Counted from the first letter of the stretch, positions 5,759 to 14,440 are shown. The stretch is 30,022 nt of DNA from a virus (IMGVR_UViG_3300017773_000087:1-30022); one strand, 5' to 3'. A program made the numbers and translations. Notes: a model not told the origin generated them from the letters alone.

Positions 5759-6006
5759 TGATCACTTACCGTGGCGAAAAGTTTGGTGGGTACAACAAAC
5801 CCAAACGCACGCCCGGTAAGAACAAGAAGTTTGCTGTGCTGGCAAAGCAGGGCAAAGAGGTGAAGCTGGTTCGGTTTGGTGATCCGAACATGAAGATCAA
5901 GAAGGACCAGCCGAAGCGAAGAAAAAGTTTCAGGGCGCGTCACGGATGTGACAGCAGGCCCCCCAGCAAACTCAGTGCCCGTTACTGGTCTTGTAAGAAG
6001 TGGTAG
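5758..6006 (+). CDS. Small basic phage protein with RFGDPNM and SFRARHGC motifs
   Basis: The protein has 82 residues, starting one base inside the stop of the methyltransferase. It is rich in Lys and Arg. The C-terminal half carries VRFGDPNMKIKK, RRKSFRARHGCD and ARYWSCKKW, a set of conserved blocks with two cysteines that I recall from many marine phage proteins, sometimes fused to capsid-maturation proteins. The function is unknown. The Cys/His arrangement could bind a metal or nucleic acid, which is inference only. Confidence 0.7.
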   Translation: MITYRGEKFGGYNKPKRTPGKNKKFAVLAKQGKEVKLVRFGDPNMKIKKDQPKRRKSFRARHGCDSRPPSKLSARYWSCKKW

Positions 6007-6012
6007 GGTAAG

Positions 6013-6189
6013 ATGGCAAAAGGCGTTCCTCATTATTTCCGAGATGGAACCAAGCATACTGGGGGTATGCACAAGATGCCCAACGGTGAGATGCACAGTG
6101 GCGCTCGTCATACAAACAACAGCAAAAAACTTTTCCATCTTGCTGATCTTTCAGCAACCGCAAAAAAGAAAGCGAAGAGTAAAAAGTAA
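6013..6189 (+). CDS. Tiny basic protein, 58 residues
   Basis: The ATG at 6013 follows a weak AGGGTAAG ribosome binding region. The protein begins MAKGVPHYFRDGTKHTGG, has repeated Gly-Met-His turns (GGMHKMPNGEMHSGARHT) and ends in a Lys-rich tail (KKKAKSKK). Its stop overlaps the next ATG (TAATG), fixing it in a coupled gene string. Small proteins of this H/G/K type are common before the terminase in marine phages. The function is unknown. Confidence 0.75.
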   Translation: MAKGVPHYFRDGTKHTGGMHKMPNGEMHSGARHTNNSKKLFHLADLSATAKKKAKSKK

Positions 6190-6398
6190 TGGCTAAGTTG
6201 TGTGCCAAAGGGAAAGCTGCCGCCAAACGTAAGTTTGATGTGTACCCTTCGGCTTATGCGAATATGTACGCAAGTGCCGTATGTAGTGGCAAGGTCAAGC
6301 CCGGTGGGAAAAAGAAAAAGGAAGCGGGTGGATCTGTCGGTAGAGGGTGCGGTGTTACAAGAAAAGGTTCCGGGGCTGTTATGAGAGTCACGGCATGA
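6189..6398 (+). CDS. Small basic protein with KRKFDVYPSAYAN motif
   Basis: The protein has 69 residues, coupled to both neighbours (TAATG upstream, ATGA downstream). The block LCAKGKAAAKRKFDVYPSAY, followed by ANMYASAVCSGKVKPGG, is a well-conserved phage motif known from cyanophage and pelagic phage small proteins. The tail GRGCGVTRKGSGAV is Gly/Arg-rich. It is likely nucleic-acid-binding or virion-associated from its charge, but no function is established. Confidence 0.75.
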   Translation: MAKLCAKGKAAAKRKFDVYPSAYANMYASAVCSGKVKPGGKKKKEAGGSVGRGCGVTRKGSGAVMRVTA

Positions 6399-6649
6399 GC
6401 CTCCGTAAGTGGGTGGATGAACAGTGGGTGGACATAGGTGCGCCTAAGAAAAACGGGAAGTACCAGCCTTGTGGCAGGAAGTCCTCCTCATCAAGTAAGC
6501 GGAAGTATCCGAAGTGCGTTCCGCTTGCTAAGGCAAACAAGATGTCGTCTTCGCAGAAGAAAAGCGCGGTGTCTCGTAAACGATCTAAAGCGCAGGGTGT
6601 AAAGGGAAAGCCGACAATGGTTTCAACCTTTGCGAAAAAGAAGAAGTAG
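6395..6649 (+). CDS. Small basic Cys-containing protein (possibly DUF5872-like)
   Basis: The protein has 84 residues from the ATG at 6395, overlapping the preceding TGA (ATGA). The N-terminus MSLRKWVDEQWVDIGAPKK is followed by YQPCGRK, then KYPKCVPLAKANKMS and a Lys/Ser-rich tail. This W-x-D-I-G, C-G-R, Y-P-K-C-x-P pattern is a recurrent phage family that I tentatively associate with DUF5872. Two cysteines 20-odd residues apart could form a metal site. It ends directly against the terminase start, with no gap. Confidence 0.72.
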   Translation: MSLRKWVDEQWVDIGAPKKNGKYQPCGRKSSSSSKRKYPKCVPLAKANKMSSSQKKSAVSRKRSKAQGVKGKPTMVSTFAKKKK

Positions 6650-8146
6650 ATGCAGACTCTGGCTACCCTTCAGTCTCAGATAAGCCAACTGCCCTATCAC
6701 GAGCAGTGTGAGCTTTTAGAACTGATGGAGAAGCTGGAGACAGCAAAGACACGCGAAGCAAGTCAGACAGACTTTCTTTCATTCGTTAAAGCCGTGTGGC
6801 CCTCTTTCATCGAAGGCAAGCACCACAAGACCATGGCTGAGGCTTTTGAGCGTGTAGCTGAAGGCAAGTTGAAGCGGCTTATTGTCAATATGCCTCCTCG
6901 ACACACGAAGTCTGAGTTTGCGTCCTACCTGTTGCCAGCTTGGTTCTTAGGGAAGACGCCAGAAAAGAAAGTTATTCAAACAGCACACACCGCAGAGTTG
7001 GCTGTAGGTTTTGGACGTAAGGTGCGTAACCTGTTTGGTGACCAGACGTTCAAGGATATATTCCCTGGATCTCAGTTACAGTCCGACAGTAAAGCGGCGG
7101 GACGCTGGAACACCAACAAAGGCGGTGAGTATTTCGCCATCGGTGTTGGCGGCGCGGTGACCGGTAAAGGCGCAGATGTTCTGATCATTGACGATCCTCA
7201 CTCAGAACAGGATGCAGCCCAAGGCCAGTATCACCCTGAAGTTTTTGACCGTGTGTATGAATGGTACACATCCGGTCCACGACAACGACTACAGCCCGGT
7301 GGGGCCATCATTGTGGTGATGACCCGTTGGAGTAAACGAGATCTGACCGGGAAGATTATAGATAACTCTGTGAAGCGAGCGGGTTCTGATGAATGGGAGG
7401 TGATTGAACTCCCGGCGATTATGCCCTCCGGTAATCCACTTTGGCCCGAATACTGGGGCATCAAAGAGTTAGAAGCCCTGCGGTCAGAGCTTCCGCTATC
7501 GAAGTGGTCAGCGCAGTACCAGCAAGACCCAACCTCAGAAGAGGGTGCGCTGATCAAAAGGGAATGGTGGCAGGAGTGGAAGGGTAAGCACCCCCCTCCC
7601 TGTGAGTTTGTTATCCAGAGTTGGGACACGGCGTTTCTTAAAACCGAAAGGTCTGACTACTCAGCTTGTACAACGTGGGGCGTTTTCCTGAATGAAAACG
7701 AAAACGCCATGCACATTATTCTGCTGGATGCTTTCAAAGAACGCATGGAGTTTCCAGAACTCAAGAAGCGTGCATACGAGATGTGGCAGGAAGCAGAGCC
7801 TGATGCGTTTCTGGTAGAGGGCAAGGCCTCCGGGATGCCCTTGGTGTTTGAGCTTCGACAGATGGGAATACCTGTGTCGGAGTATGTCCCATCAAGGGGC
7901 AATGATAAGATTGCTCGGGTTAATTCTGTAGCGGATATGTTTGCTTCAGGAATGGTCTGGGCTCCGGCCACACGGTGGGCTGAAGAAGTTGTTGAGGAGT
8001 TTGCTGCGTTTCCCGCTGGGGACCACGACGACCTTGTGGACAGTTCAACGCAAGCATTGATGAGGTTTCGACAGGGTGGGTTTATTCGCAATCCTTCCGA
8101 TGAGGAAGACGAGTGGATGCCGCCCCGTTATGCGGAGTATTATTGA
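6650..8146 (+). CDS. terL: Terminase large subunit
   Basis: The protein has 498 residues, the normal length. The ATG follows the TAG of the previous gene directly. It is the DNA-packaging motor: an N-terminal ATPase translocates DNA into the prohead and a C-terminal RNase-H-like nuclease cuts the concatemer. The Walker A region is MPPRHTKSE (81-89), a variant P-loop usual in this terminase class. Walker B is VLIIDD (177-182). The coupling motif is MTRW (224-227). The nuclease acidic residues are D326 in SWDTAF, E390 in LVEGK and the DHDDLVD cluster at 458-464. All key residues are present, so the gene looks functional. The stop overlaps the portal start (TGATG). Confidence 0.96.
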   Translation: MQTLATLQSQISQLPYHEQCELLELMEKLETAKTREASQTDFLSFVKAVWPSFIEGKHHKTMAEAFERVAEGKLKRLIVNMPPRHTKSEFASYLLPAWFLGKTPEKKVIQTAHTAELAVGFGRKVRNLFGDQTFKDIFPGSQLQSDSKAAGRWNTNKGGEYFAIGVGGAVTGKGADVLIIDDPHSEQDAAQGQYHPEVFDRVYEWYTSGPRQRLQPGGAIIVVMTRWSKRDLTGKIIDNSVKRAGSDEWEVIELPAIMPSGNPLWPEYWGIKELEALRSELPLSKWSAQYQQDPTSEEGALIKREWWQEWKGKHPPPCEFVIQSWDTAFLKTERSDYSACTTWGVFLNENENAMHIILLDAFKERMEFPELKKRAYEMWQEAEPDAFLVEGKASGMPLVFELRQMGIPVSEYVPSRGNDKIARVNSVADMFASGMVWAPATRWAEEVVEEFAAFPAGDHDDLVDSSTQALMRFRQGGFIRNPSDEEDEWMPPRYAEYY

Positions 8147-10611
8147 TGGCGATTGACAAGGCCCTATTAGGATCAGGAACGCCAATGCAGGAGGGCGGTT
8201 CTGTAGAGATTGAGATCGTCAATCCTGAGGCGATGTCCATTAACACACCAGACGGTGGGATGGTTATCGACTTTGATCCTGAAACCGAAGACCTTATTGA
8301 ACATGGCTCTAACCTTGCGGAGTACATTGAAGACAACGACTTAGGCTCTGTCAGATCTGAGATTATGGGTGCGTTTGAAGCAGATCGTTCTTCACGTAGC
8401 GAGTGGGAAGAAACGTACATTAAGGGTCTTGATCTCTTAGGTTTAAAGATTGAAGAGAGGACAACGCCCTGGCCGGGGGCGTGTGGCGTTTTCCACCCCG
8501 TCTTGTCGGAAGCGGTTATTCGTTTTCAAGCACAGTCGATCATGGAAACTTTCCCTGCGAAAGGTCCTGTGCGAACTCAAATTGTCGGGGACCTGACGGA
8601 AGAAAAAGAAGCCCAGGCTATTCGTGTTCAGACTGAGATGAACTACCAGCTTACGGAAGGTATGCCCGACTACCGGAGCGAGCATGAGAATATGTTGTTC
8701 GCTCTGCCGTTAGCGGGGAGTGCGTTTAAAAAAGTTTACTATGACGCTGACATGGAGCGGCCAACCGCCGTCTTCGTTCCTGCGGAAGATATGGTTGTTG
8801 CTTATGGAGCAAGCGATCTTTTGAGTTGTGGGCGCTATACCCACGTGATGAAGAAGACAAAGAACGAGGTTCGCAAACTACAGGTTGCTGGGTTCTATAG
8901 GGATATTGATCTTGGCAATCCGTCTCCTGACTACACCAAGGTGCAAGAGCAATATAATTCTTTGCAGGGCGAGCGTCCTGACTTTGAGTACGATGATCGT
9001 TACACGCTCCTTGAGTGTCATGTCGATCTGGATCTGGTTGGCTTTGAAGATGAGCGTGACGGTGAAGAGACCGGTATAGCGTTGCCTTACGTGGTAACTA
9101 TCGACAAGTCATCCGGGAAGGTGCTTTCAATTTATCGAAACTGGGAAGAGACGGACCCCGCTAAAAAGAAACTGTTACACTTCGTTCATTACAAGTATCT
9201 GCCGTCCTTGGGGTTTTATGGTTACGGGCTTATCCATTGCATTGGTGGCCTGACAAAATCTGCAACGTCCATACTACGACAGCTTGTTGACGCAGGCACC
9301 TTGTCAAACCTCCCGGCTGGTTTGAAGTCTCGGGGGCTAAGGATCAAGGGTGATGACAGTCCAATCATGCCCGGCGAGTTCCGGGATGTTGATGTGCCTG
9401 GAGGCGCTATTCGGGACAACATTACCTTTATGCCCTACAAGGAACCCAGTGGGGTTCTCTACCAGTTGTTGGGGAACATTGTAGAAGAAGGAAGAAGGTT
9501 TGCTTCGTTGGCTGATATGAAGATCAGCGACATGAACAACGAAGCTCCTGTGGGCACCACTCTCGCCATCATAGAGCGTGGCATGAAGGTTATGTCTGCG
9601 GTGCAAGCTAGACTTCATGCGTCGATGCGCAAAGAGTTTGGCATCCTTGCCAACCTGATCAAGACGTTTCTTCCTGCGGAGTACGCCTACGAAACTGGTT
9701 CCGTAAGGGCTGAAGACTTTGATGACCGTGTAGATATCATTCCAGTATCTGATCCAAATGCGACAACCATGGCGCAGCGGGTTATGCAGTATCAGGCTGC
9801 GTTGCAGTTAGCGGCACAGGCTCCGCAGATGTACAATTTGCCTGAGCTTCATCGTCAGATGTTAATGACTATGGGGCTTCAAGACGTTGATAAGATTGTT
9901 CCCGATACAGATGATATAAAACCGACAGACCCTGTTACAGAGAACGAGAACATTATCAATGGCAAGCCTGTAAAGGCTTTCTCGTATCAAGATCACAAGG
10001 CTCACATTACCGTTCACATGAACGCTTTGCAGGACCCCAAGATCATGCAGCTTGTTTCTCAGTCTCCACAAGCAGGAGCTATCCAAGCCGCAGCAGAGAC
10101 ACACATCCGCGAGCACTTGGCGTTTGAGTATCGTAACGAGATTGAGCAGCAGATGGGCGTCCCGCTTCCACCAGAGGGTGAGCCGTTGCCACGAGATGTA
10201 GAAAAAGAACTGGCTATGTTGTTGGCTCAGGCTTCAACCAAGTTGTTGCAGAAGGATCAAGGAGAGGCTCAGCAGAAGCAGGCTATGGAGCAGGCTCAAG
10301 ATCCAATCGTTCAGCAGGCTCAGGAAGAGCTTAACATCCGACGAATGGAAGTTGAGCGGAAAGTCCAGGCAGACAAGATGAAGGCTGACGTGGAAATGGA
10401 TAAAGCAGAAATGCTTGATGCCCGTGAGCGTGAGAGGATTGAATCTAACGAGCGTATCACCGGTGCGCAGATTGGAGCGAAGATTGCCAGCGAGGTCTTG
10501 GAGGGAGAGATCGAAGGCGTTCAATTGGCAGAGAAAGAAAAGATGGAGGGGGCCAGACTTGGTGTTGAGATAGCCAAGGCGGTCTTAAACAATGAAGGGA
10601 AAAAGGACTAA
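8146..10611 (+). CDS. Portal protein (P22-like, long)
   Basis: The protein has 821 residues from the ATG at 8146 that overlaps the terminase stop. Portals form the dodecameric ring at the unique vertex through which DNA enters and leaves. The N-terminal and central parts have typical portal blocks: TPWPGACGVFHPVLSEA, DYRSEHENMLFALPLAGSAFKK, LGFYGYGLIHCIGGLTKSAT and the stretch around EAPVGTTLAIIERGMKV. The last 130 or so residues are a charged, Gln/Glu/Lys-rich coiled coil, which fits the helical barrel seen in long P22-type portals. The size exceeds P22 gp1 (about 725). Position right after the terminase supports the call. Confidence 0.93.
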   Translation: MAIDKALLGSGTPMQEGGSVEIEIVNPEAMSINTPDGGMVIDFDPETEDLIEHGSNLAEYIEDNDLGSVRSEIMGAFEADRSSRSEWEETYIKGLDLLGLKIEERTTPWPGACGVFHPVLSEAVIRFQAQSIMETFPAKGPVRTQIVGDLTEEKEAQAIRVQTEMNYQLTEGMPDYRSEHENMLFALPLAGSAFKKVYYDADMERPTAVFVPAEDMVVAYGASDLLSCGRYTHVMKKTKNEVRKLQVAGFYRDIDLGNPSPDYTKVQEQYNSLQGERPDFEYDDRYTLLECHVDLDLVGFEDERDGEETGIALPYVVTIDKSSGKVLSIYRNWEETDPAKKKLLHFVHYKYLPSLGFYGYGLIHCIGGLTKSATSILRQLVDAGTLSNLPAGLKSRGLRIKGDDSPIMPGEFRDVDVPGGAIRDNITFMPYKEPSGVLYQLLGNIVEEGRRFASLADMKISDMNNEAPVGTTLAIIERGMKVMSAVQARLHASMRKEFGILANLIKTFLPAEYAYETGSVRAEDFDDRVDIIPVSDPNATTMAQRVMQYQAALQLAAQAPQMYNLPELHRQMLMTMGLQDVDKIVPDTDDIKPTDPVTENENIINGKPVKAFSYQDHKAHITVHMNALQDPKIMQLVSQSPQAGAIQAAAETHIREHLAFEYRNEIEQQMGVPLPPEGEPLPRDVEKELAMLLAQASTKLLQKDQGEAQQKQAMEQAQDPIVQQAQEELNIRRMEVERKVQADKMKADVEMDKAEMLDARERERIESNERITGAQIGAKIASEVLEGEIEGVQLAEKEKMEGARLGVEIAKAVLNNEGKKD

Positions 10612-10853
10612 TGGCTAAGGAAACGGCTCGTAGAAGAGCACGCACATCAAAGGGACATTACAGGCCTGACGATCCATCCACACCGGATGTGAACGAAGCA
10701 TTTGTTTCAGTTGGCGGCGTAGAAGCGAAGCCAGAAGTTAAGAAGGCTGCGTCAAAGAAGAATGTTATTCCTTTGGTTACGCTTGAGGGAGATCGTATGT
10801 ACCCTGAGCAAGCCAAGAAGTATTGGGCAAAGATCAACAAGAGCAGTTCTTAA
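10611..10853 (+). CDS. Small hypothetical protein after the portal
   Basis: The protein has 80 residues. The start overlaps the portal stop (TAATG) and the stop overlaps the next ATG in the same way. The N-terminus is Arg-rich (MAKETARRRARTSKG). The C-terminus VTLEGDRMYPEQAKKYWAKI looks like a small helical segment. There is no membrane segment or signal. The function is unknown; tight coupling suggests a virion-assembly role. Confidence 0.7.
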   Translation: MAKETARRRARTSKGHYRPDDPSTPDVNEAFVSVGGVEAKPEVKKAASKKNVIPLVTLEGDRMYPEQAKKYWAKINKSSS

Positions 10854-11047
10854 TGGATGTCCAAACCCTCGCTGCCCTATTGCAGAAGCGTCTTCGTGAA
10901 TACATGAACGAAGGTGCGGACCATCTTGCAACAGGAGGCGCAAAAGATTACCCGGAATACCAAAGAATGGTAGGCCGCATCGACGGGATAGCTCTCGCAG
11001 AACGTGAACTCCTTGATCTTGTTAAGGACAAAGACGAGGAGGAGTAG
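10853..11047 (+). CDS. Small helical hypothetical protein
   Basis: The protein has 64 residues from the ATG at 10853, coupled to the previous gene. The sequence MDVQTLAALLQKRLREYMNE, a short Gly linker, then MVGRIDGIALAERELLDLV suggests a helical hairpin with an acidic tail (DKDEEE). Similar short proteins follow portals in many marine phages. I recognise no function. The downstream 51 bp contain a weak AAAGGG/CCCTTT hairpin near 11051-11073. Confidence 0.7.
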   Translation: MDVQTLAALLQKRLREYMNEGADHLATGGAKDYPEYQRMVGRIDGIALAERELLDLVKDKDEEE

Positions 11048-11098
11048 CGCAAAGGGAACCGTTGCCCCTTTTGAAAGCAACGCGCAATGAGGAATATT

Positions 11099-11464
11099 AT
11101 GTCTGAAGTGGTTGAGTTAAAGAAAGATACACCAACTCAACTCCCTGAACCGCAAGGTTACAGGTTGTTGATAGGCATGCCTGAGGTTGAAGAGAAAACA
11201 GTCGGAGGCATATACAAAACAGATCATGCTATGGAAACAGAATCTGTTGCCAGTATTGTCGGCTTCGTTCTTAAAATGGGGCCTGATGCGTACAAGGATG
11301 AAAAGCGGTTTCCTTCGGGACCGTGGTGCAAGGAGGGAGACTTTATTCTCTTCCGCGCTTTTCAAGGGACACGTATCAGAATACATGGTAAAGAGTTTAG
11401 GCTGATTAACGATGATGGCGTTGAAGCTGTTGTTGATGATCCGCGTGGATACACGAGGGCATGA
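11099..11464 (+). CDS. GroES-like co-chaperonin (Cpn10 family)
   Basis: The protein has 121 residues from the ATG at 11099, supported by GAGGAA 7 bp upstream; the ATG at 11087 has no ribosome binding site. The fold pattern of Cpn10 is clear: PQGYRLLIGMPEVEEKTVGGIY (19-39), a flexible segment KTDHAMETESVAS in the mobile-loop position, then IVGFVLKMGPDAY, KEGDFILFRAFQGTRIRIHGKEFRLIND and a final EAVVDD. A 12-15-residue insertion (about 62-78) separates the strands compared with cellular GroES. Phage co-chaperonins such as T4 gp31 adapt host GroEL to fold the capsid protein. Its place between portal and scaffold supports that job here. Confidence 0.85.
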   Translation: MSEVVELKKDTPTQLPEPQGYRLLIGMPEVEEKTVGGIYKTDHAMETESVASIVGFVLKMGPDAYKDEKRFPSGPWCKEGDFILFRAFQGTRIRIHGKEFRLINDDGVEAVVDDPRGYTRA

Positions 11465-12372
11465 TGGCTGAAGAAGCGGTAGAAGTCGCAACCGAAAGCG
11501 ACGTAGAGGTTGAAGTAATTGACGATACTCCTGAAGAGGATCGTGTTGCTCCCCGTGATCAAGAGGCAGCAGCCGACTTCGATATCTCAGAGGATGAGAT
11601 CGGGCAGTATTCGGATCGTGTGCAAAAACGCATCAAGCGTTTGAAGTACGAGTTCCATGAGCAGCGCCGTGCCAGAGAGACGGCAGAGCGTCAGAACCAA
11701 GAAGCAGTGGCTCATGCACAGCGCATCGTGCAAGAGAACCGCGAACTGAAGGGCCTGTTGCAAAGAGGAAACGAGGCCCTGTTTAAAGCTACTGAAGCAA
11801 AGACGGACAGCGAGCTTCAGATGGCGGAAAAAGATTTCCGGGAAGCCTACGAAGCGGGTGATACAGATCGCATCGTGGATGCTCAGAAGCGCGTTAATGA
11901 CGCGCAGTTTTCTCGACGGACAGTTGAAGAGATGCGTCCGTCAGAAGCGGGACAAGCTCCAGTGGCTCAGGCGCAGCCTCAGCAGCAGGAGTATGTTCCA
12001 CCCCCAGATCCTCGCGCTATCGAATGGTTGCGTGAGAATCCGTGGTTCGGTCAGGATAAGGAAATGACTTCCTTTGCTTATGGTCTACACGAGAAACTAG
12101 TAGTGGACGAGCGGATATCTCCAAAATCCGAAGACTACTACCAGCGTATAGATGAGCGGGTAAGACAGGTCTTCCCTGACCATTTTGATGGTGGCGAACC
12201 TCCTCGTGGGGAAGCGCCCCGTAAGTCCGTGGTAGCTCCTGCAACACGTGCAGGTAAAACTCCACGCAAGGTTTCGTTGTCACAATCTCAAGTGGATCTC
12301 GCCAAAAAACTTGGAGTTACAACGGAGCAATATGCTAATCAGATAGCAAAGGATATGGCGCATGGTAGATGA
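11464..12372 (+). CDS. Capsid scaffolding protein (putative)
   Basis: About 302 residues. Two adjacent ATGs at 11461 and 11464 both overlap the GroES stop region; the second has better spacing from GAGGG (11455-11459). The N-terminus is very acidic, and a long charged coiled coil spans roughly residues 55-150 (rich in R, E, Q, A). A Pro/Gln-rich linker follows (VAQAQPQQQEYVPPPDP), then a basic C-terminal end with a small helix-turn-helix-like region (KVSLSQSQVDLAKKLGVTTEQYANQI). Acidic, helical, 300-residue proteins before the coat gene are typically scaffolds, whose C-terminus binds coat protein. Assignment is by composition and place. It overlaps the next gene by 11 bp. Confidence 0.75.
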   Translation: MAEEAVEVATESDVEVEVIDDTPEEDRVAPRDQEAAADFDISEDEIGQYSDRVQKRIKRLKYEFHEQRRARETAERQNQEAVAHAQRIVQENRELKGLLQRGNEALFKATEAKTDSELQMAEKDFREAYEAGDTDRIVDAQKRVNDAQFSRRTVEEMRPSEAGQAPVAQAQPQQQEYVPPPDPRAIEWLRENPWFGQDKEMTSFAYGLHEKLVVDERISPKSEDYYQRIDERVRQVFPDHFDGGEPPRGEAPRKSVVAPATRAGKTPRKVSLSQSQVDLAKKLGVTTEQYANQIAKDMAHGR

Positions 12373-12829
12373 CCCTCGGACTAAACGAGAGCATGAAAAA
12401 CGCGAACAGGCTTCGCGCACAGAAACTGGGTGGGTGCCGCCTTCGATCTTACCCAATCCCGACCCGCAAGAGGGATGGGTGTTTAGGTGGATACGCACTT
12501 CTGTAGTTGGTCACGCTGACAACACGAATGTCTCTAAGATGTTTCGTGGTGGTTGGACGCCCTGTAGGGCAGAAGATCATCCTGAGCTTTGCATCCAATC
12601 GGATGTGGACTCACGTTTTGGATCAGACGGAAACATTGAAGTTGGTGGATTGCTTCTTTGCAAGATGCCTAAAGAGAAGAGTGTTCAGCGGGCAGAATAC
12701 TACAGGGAATTAGCTGCCCAACAAATGGCGGCAGTGGATTCTAATTTCATGCGGGAACAGGACCCACGTATGCCTCTTCTACAACCGGAGAGGAAGACGC
12801 GGGTTGACTTTGGCAACGGGGGGCAATAG
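12362..12829 (+). CDS. Conserved phage protein with DPRMP motif
   Basis: The protein has 155 residues. The ATG at 12362 lies inside the scaffold gene and is preceded by AAGGA. The middle part has GGLLLCKMPKEKSVQRAEYY, followed by AVDSNFMREQDPRMPLLQPE, and the C-terminus is basic (RKTRVDFG). I recall similar proteins between scaffold and coat genes in many aquatic podo- and siphophages, without a known role. A virion-associated or assembly function is likely from position only. Confidence 0.72.
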   Translation: MVDDPRTKREHEKREQASRTETGWVPPSILPNPDPQEGWVFRWIRTSVVGHADNTNVSKMFRGGWTPCRAEDHPELCIQSDVDSRFGSDGNIEVGGLLLCKMPKEKSVQRAEYYRELAAQQMAAVDSNFMREQDPRMPLLQPERKTRVDFGNGGQ

Positions 12830-12861
12830 CTCTCCCTTTTTTCGTAAGGAGAAATTGAATC

Positions 12862-13476
12862 ATGGCTGGTTCAGTAGAAGCGCCTTATGGGATGGTTCAA
12901 GTCGGAATACTTGGTCAAGGGTACAATACCAGTGGTCAGACCATGTATCCGTTGGGTTCCAATAACACCAATGCGATTTTTTCGGGTCAGCCCGTACATT
13001 TTGCTGGCGGTGTTACGACGGCTATCGCAGCCACCCCAACGACTACGTTTTCGGCAACCAACACTCCCATAGGCATTGCTTGCGGGTTCCGTTATGTAGA
13101 CGGAACTACGGGGGCTTTGACATTTTCAAACCATCTTGTAGCTAGTGCGATGACTGCTTCTGGACACTCTGACGTTCAGGTTTATGTCTGGGACAATCCT
13201 CGCGCCATCTTCAAGGTACAGGCAGATGCCGCGATGGCTTCGACAGACGCAGGAAAGAACTCTGCTCTGACGAACATCACGGCGGTCAACACGCTCGACT
13301 TGAGTAAGCAGAGCAAGATGACCGTCGATGCGGACGCTGCTACCACTGCAACTTTAGCTGTTCGCATTATCGGGCTCTACGAATCGCCCAATAATGAGTT
13401 TACTGACGCTTTCCCCGACGTTCTTGTAACGTGGAATCCGGGTGTGCATCAGTACGACATGAGCACGTTGGCATAG
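12862..13476 (+). CDS. Capsid decoration-like structural protein
   Basis: The protein has 204 residues from the ATG at 12862, with AAGGAG about 10 bp upstream. It is low in charge and rich in Ala, Thr, Gly and Ser with a beta-strand pattern throughout, and no signal peptide. The opening MAGSVEAPYGMVQVGILGQG and the later VQVYVWDNPRAIFKVQADA fit a folded beta protein of the sort that decorates capsids. It lies 12 bp before the major capsid gene, the usual place for a decoration or cement protein. No conserved domain can be named by eye. Confidence 0.7.
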   Translation: MAGSVEAPYGMVQVGILGQGYNTSGQTMYPLGSNNTNAIFSGQPVHFAGGVTTAIAATPTTTFSATNTPIGIACGFRYVDGTTGALTFSNHLVASAMTASGHSDVQVYVWDNPRAIFKVQADAAMASTDAGKNSALTNITAVNTLDLSKQSKMTVDADAATTATLAVRIIGLYESPNNEFTDAFPDVLVTWNPGVHQYDMSTLA

Positions 13477-13488
13477 GGGGTTAGATAG

Positions 13489-14406
13489 ATGGCTATTTCA
13501 AGAGCACAAATGCTGAAGGAGCTTCTTCCTGGCCTCAATGCTTTGTTTGGGTTGACCTATGAAACCTATGAAAATGAAAGTGACGAGATCTACGAGACGG
13601 AGACCTCGGATCGTTCATTTGAAGAGGAGGTCAAGCTGACGGGCTTCGGGCAGGCACCGGTTAAGCCTGAAGGAGAAGCGATCTCTTACGATACCGCAGG
13701 CGAGAGCTTTTCGGTTCGTTACAACAACGAGACCATTGCTATGGGCTTCGCCATTACGGAGGAGGCCATGGAAGACAACTTGTATGATTCGCTTTCAGCG
13801 CGTTATACAAAAGCATTGGCACGGGCTATGGCTTACACCAAGCAGGTGAAAGCTGCGGTTCCTCTCAATCAAGGTCTCCCAACGGTCAACAACTACAACT
13901 CTGGTGATGGCGTGTCTCTCTTTAACACGGCTCACCCGACTGTAGCTGGCGGCACAAACTCAAACACTCCGACTACTCAGGCAGATTTGAATGAGACCAG
14001 CCTTGAAGCTGCTGTTATTCAGATTGCCGGTTGGGTGGATGAGAAGGGTCTCCTGATCGCTGCGCGTCCTCGTAAGTTGGTTGTACCGCCGAACAATATG
14101 TTCGTGGCTACTCGCATCCTAGATTCGGATGGTCGCACCGGTACGGCTGACAATGACATTAACGCCATTAAGCACAACGGGACTATTCCTGAGGGTTATG
14201 CGGTGAACCACTATCTCACCGACACTGACTCTTGGTACATTATGACCGATGTGCCAAATGGCATGAAACACTTTACTCGTGTTCCGCTCCAGACTTCTAT
14301 GGACGGTGACTTCGACACGGGCAACGTGCGTTACAAGGCTCGGGAGCGCTATTCGTTTGGTGTCTCCGATCCGCTTGGTATCTTCGGCTGCGAAGGTGCT
14401 GCTTAA
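13489..14406 (+). CDS. Major capsid protein (HK97 fold, Mu gpT-like)
   Basis: The protein has 305 residues from the ATG at 13489, preceded by GGGGG about 8-13 bp upstream. Features match HK97-type coat proteins of the Mu gpT-like group: a short helical N-terminus, a Glu-rich region likely forming the N-arm and E-loop (20-65), MGFAITEEAMEDN at 84-97, the LFNTAHPT motif at 144-151, and RPRKLVVPPNNMFVATRIL in the A-domain. The C-terminus RYSFGVSDPLGIFG is typical too. There is no protease domain, consistent with scaffold-directed assembly. A strong terminator follows at once, as expected for a highly expressed coat gene. Confidence 0.92.
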   Translation: MAISRAQMLKELLPGLNALFGLTYETYENESDEIYETETSDRSFEEEVKLTGFGQAPVKPEGEAISYDTAGESFSVRYNNETIAMGFAITEEAMEDNLYDSLSARYTKALARAMAYTKQVKAAVPLNQGLPTVNNYNSGDGVSLFNTAHPTVAGGTNSNTPTTQADLNETSLEAAVIQIAGWVDEKGLLIAARPRKLVVPPNNMFVATRILDSDGRTGTADNDINAIKHNGTIPEGYAVNHYLTDTDSWYIMTDVPNGMKHFTRVPLQTSMDGDFDTGNVRYKARERYSFGVSDPLGIFGCEGAA

Positions 14407-14409
14407 TTA

Positions 14410-14440
14410 TAGGGGGGGCGCATGCCCCCCTTATTCTTTC
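14410..14440 (+). terminator. Rho-independent terminator after the major capsid gene
   Basis: GGGGGGC (14413-14419) pairs with GCCCCCC (14424-14430) around the loop GCAT, extended by G-T, A-T and T-A pairs, and is followed by TTATTCTTTCT. It starts 4 bp after the coat stop codon. The next 84 bp carry a TTGACT box (14447-14452) without a clear -10, and the ribosome binding site for the next gene. Confidence 0.85.
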
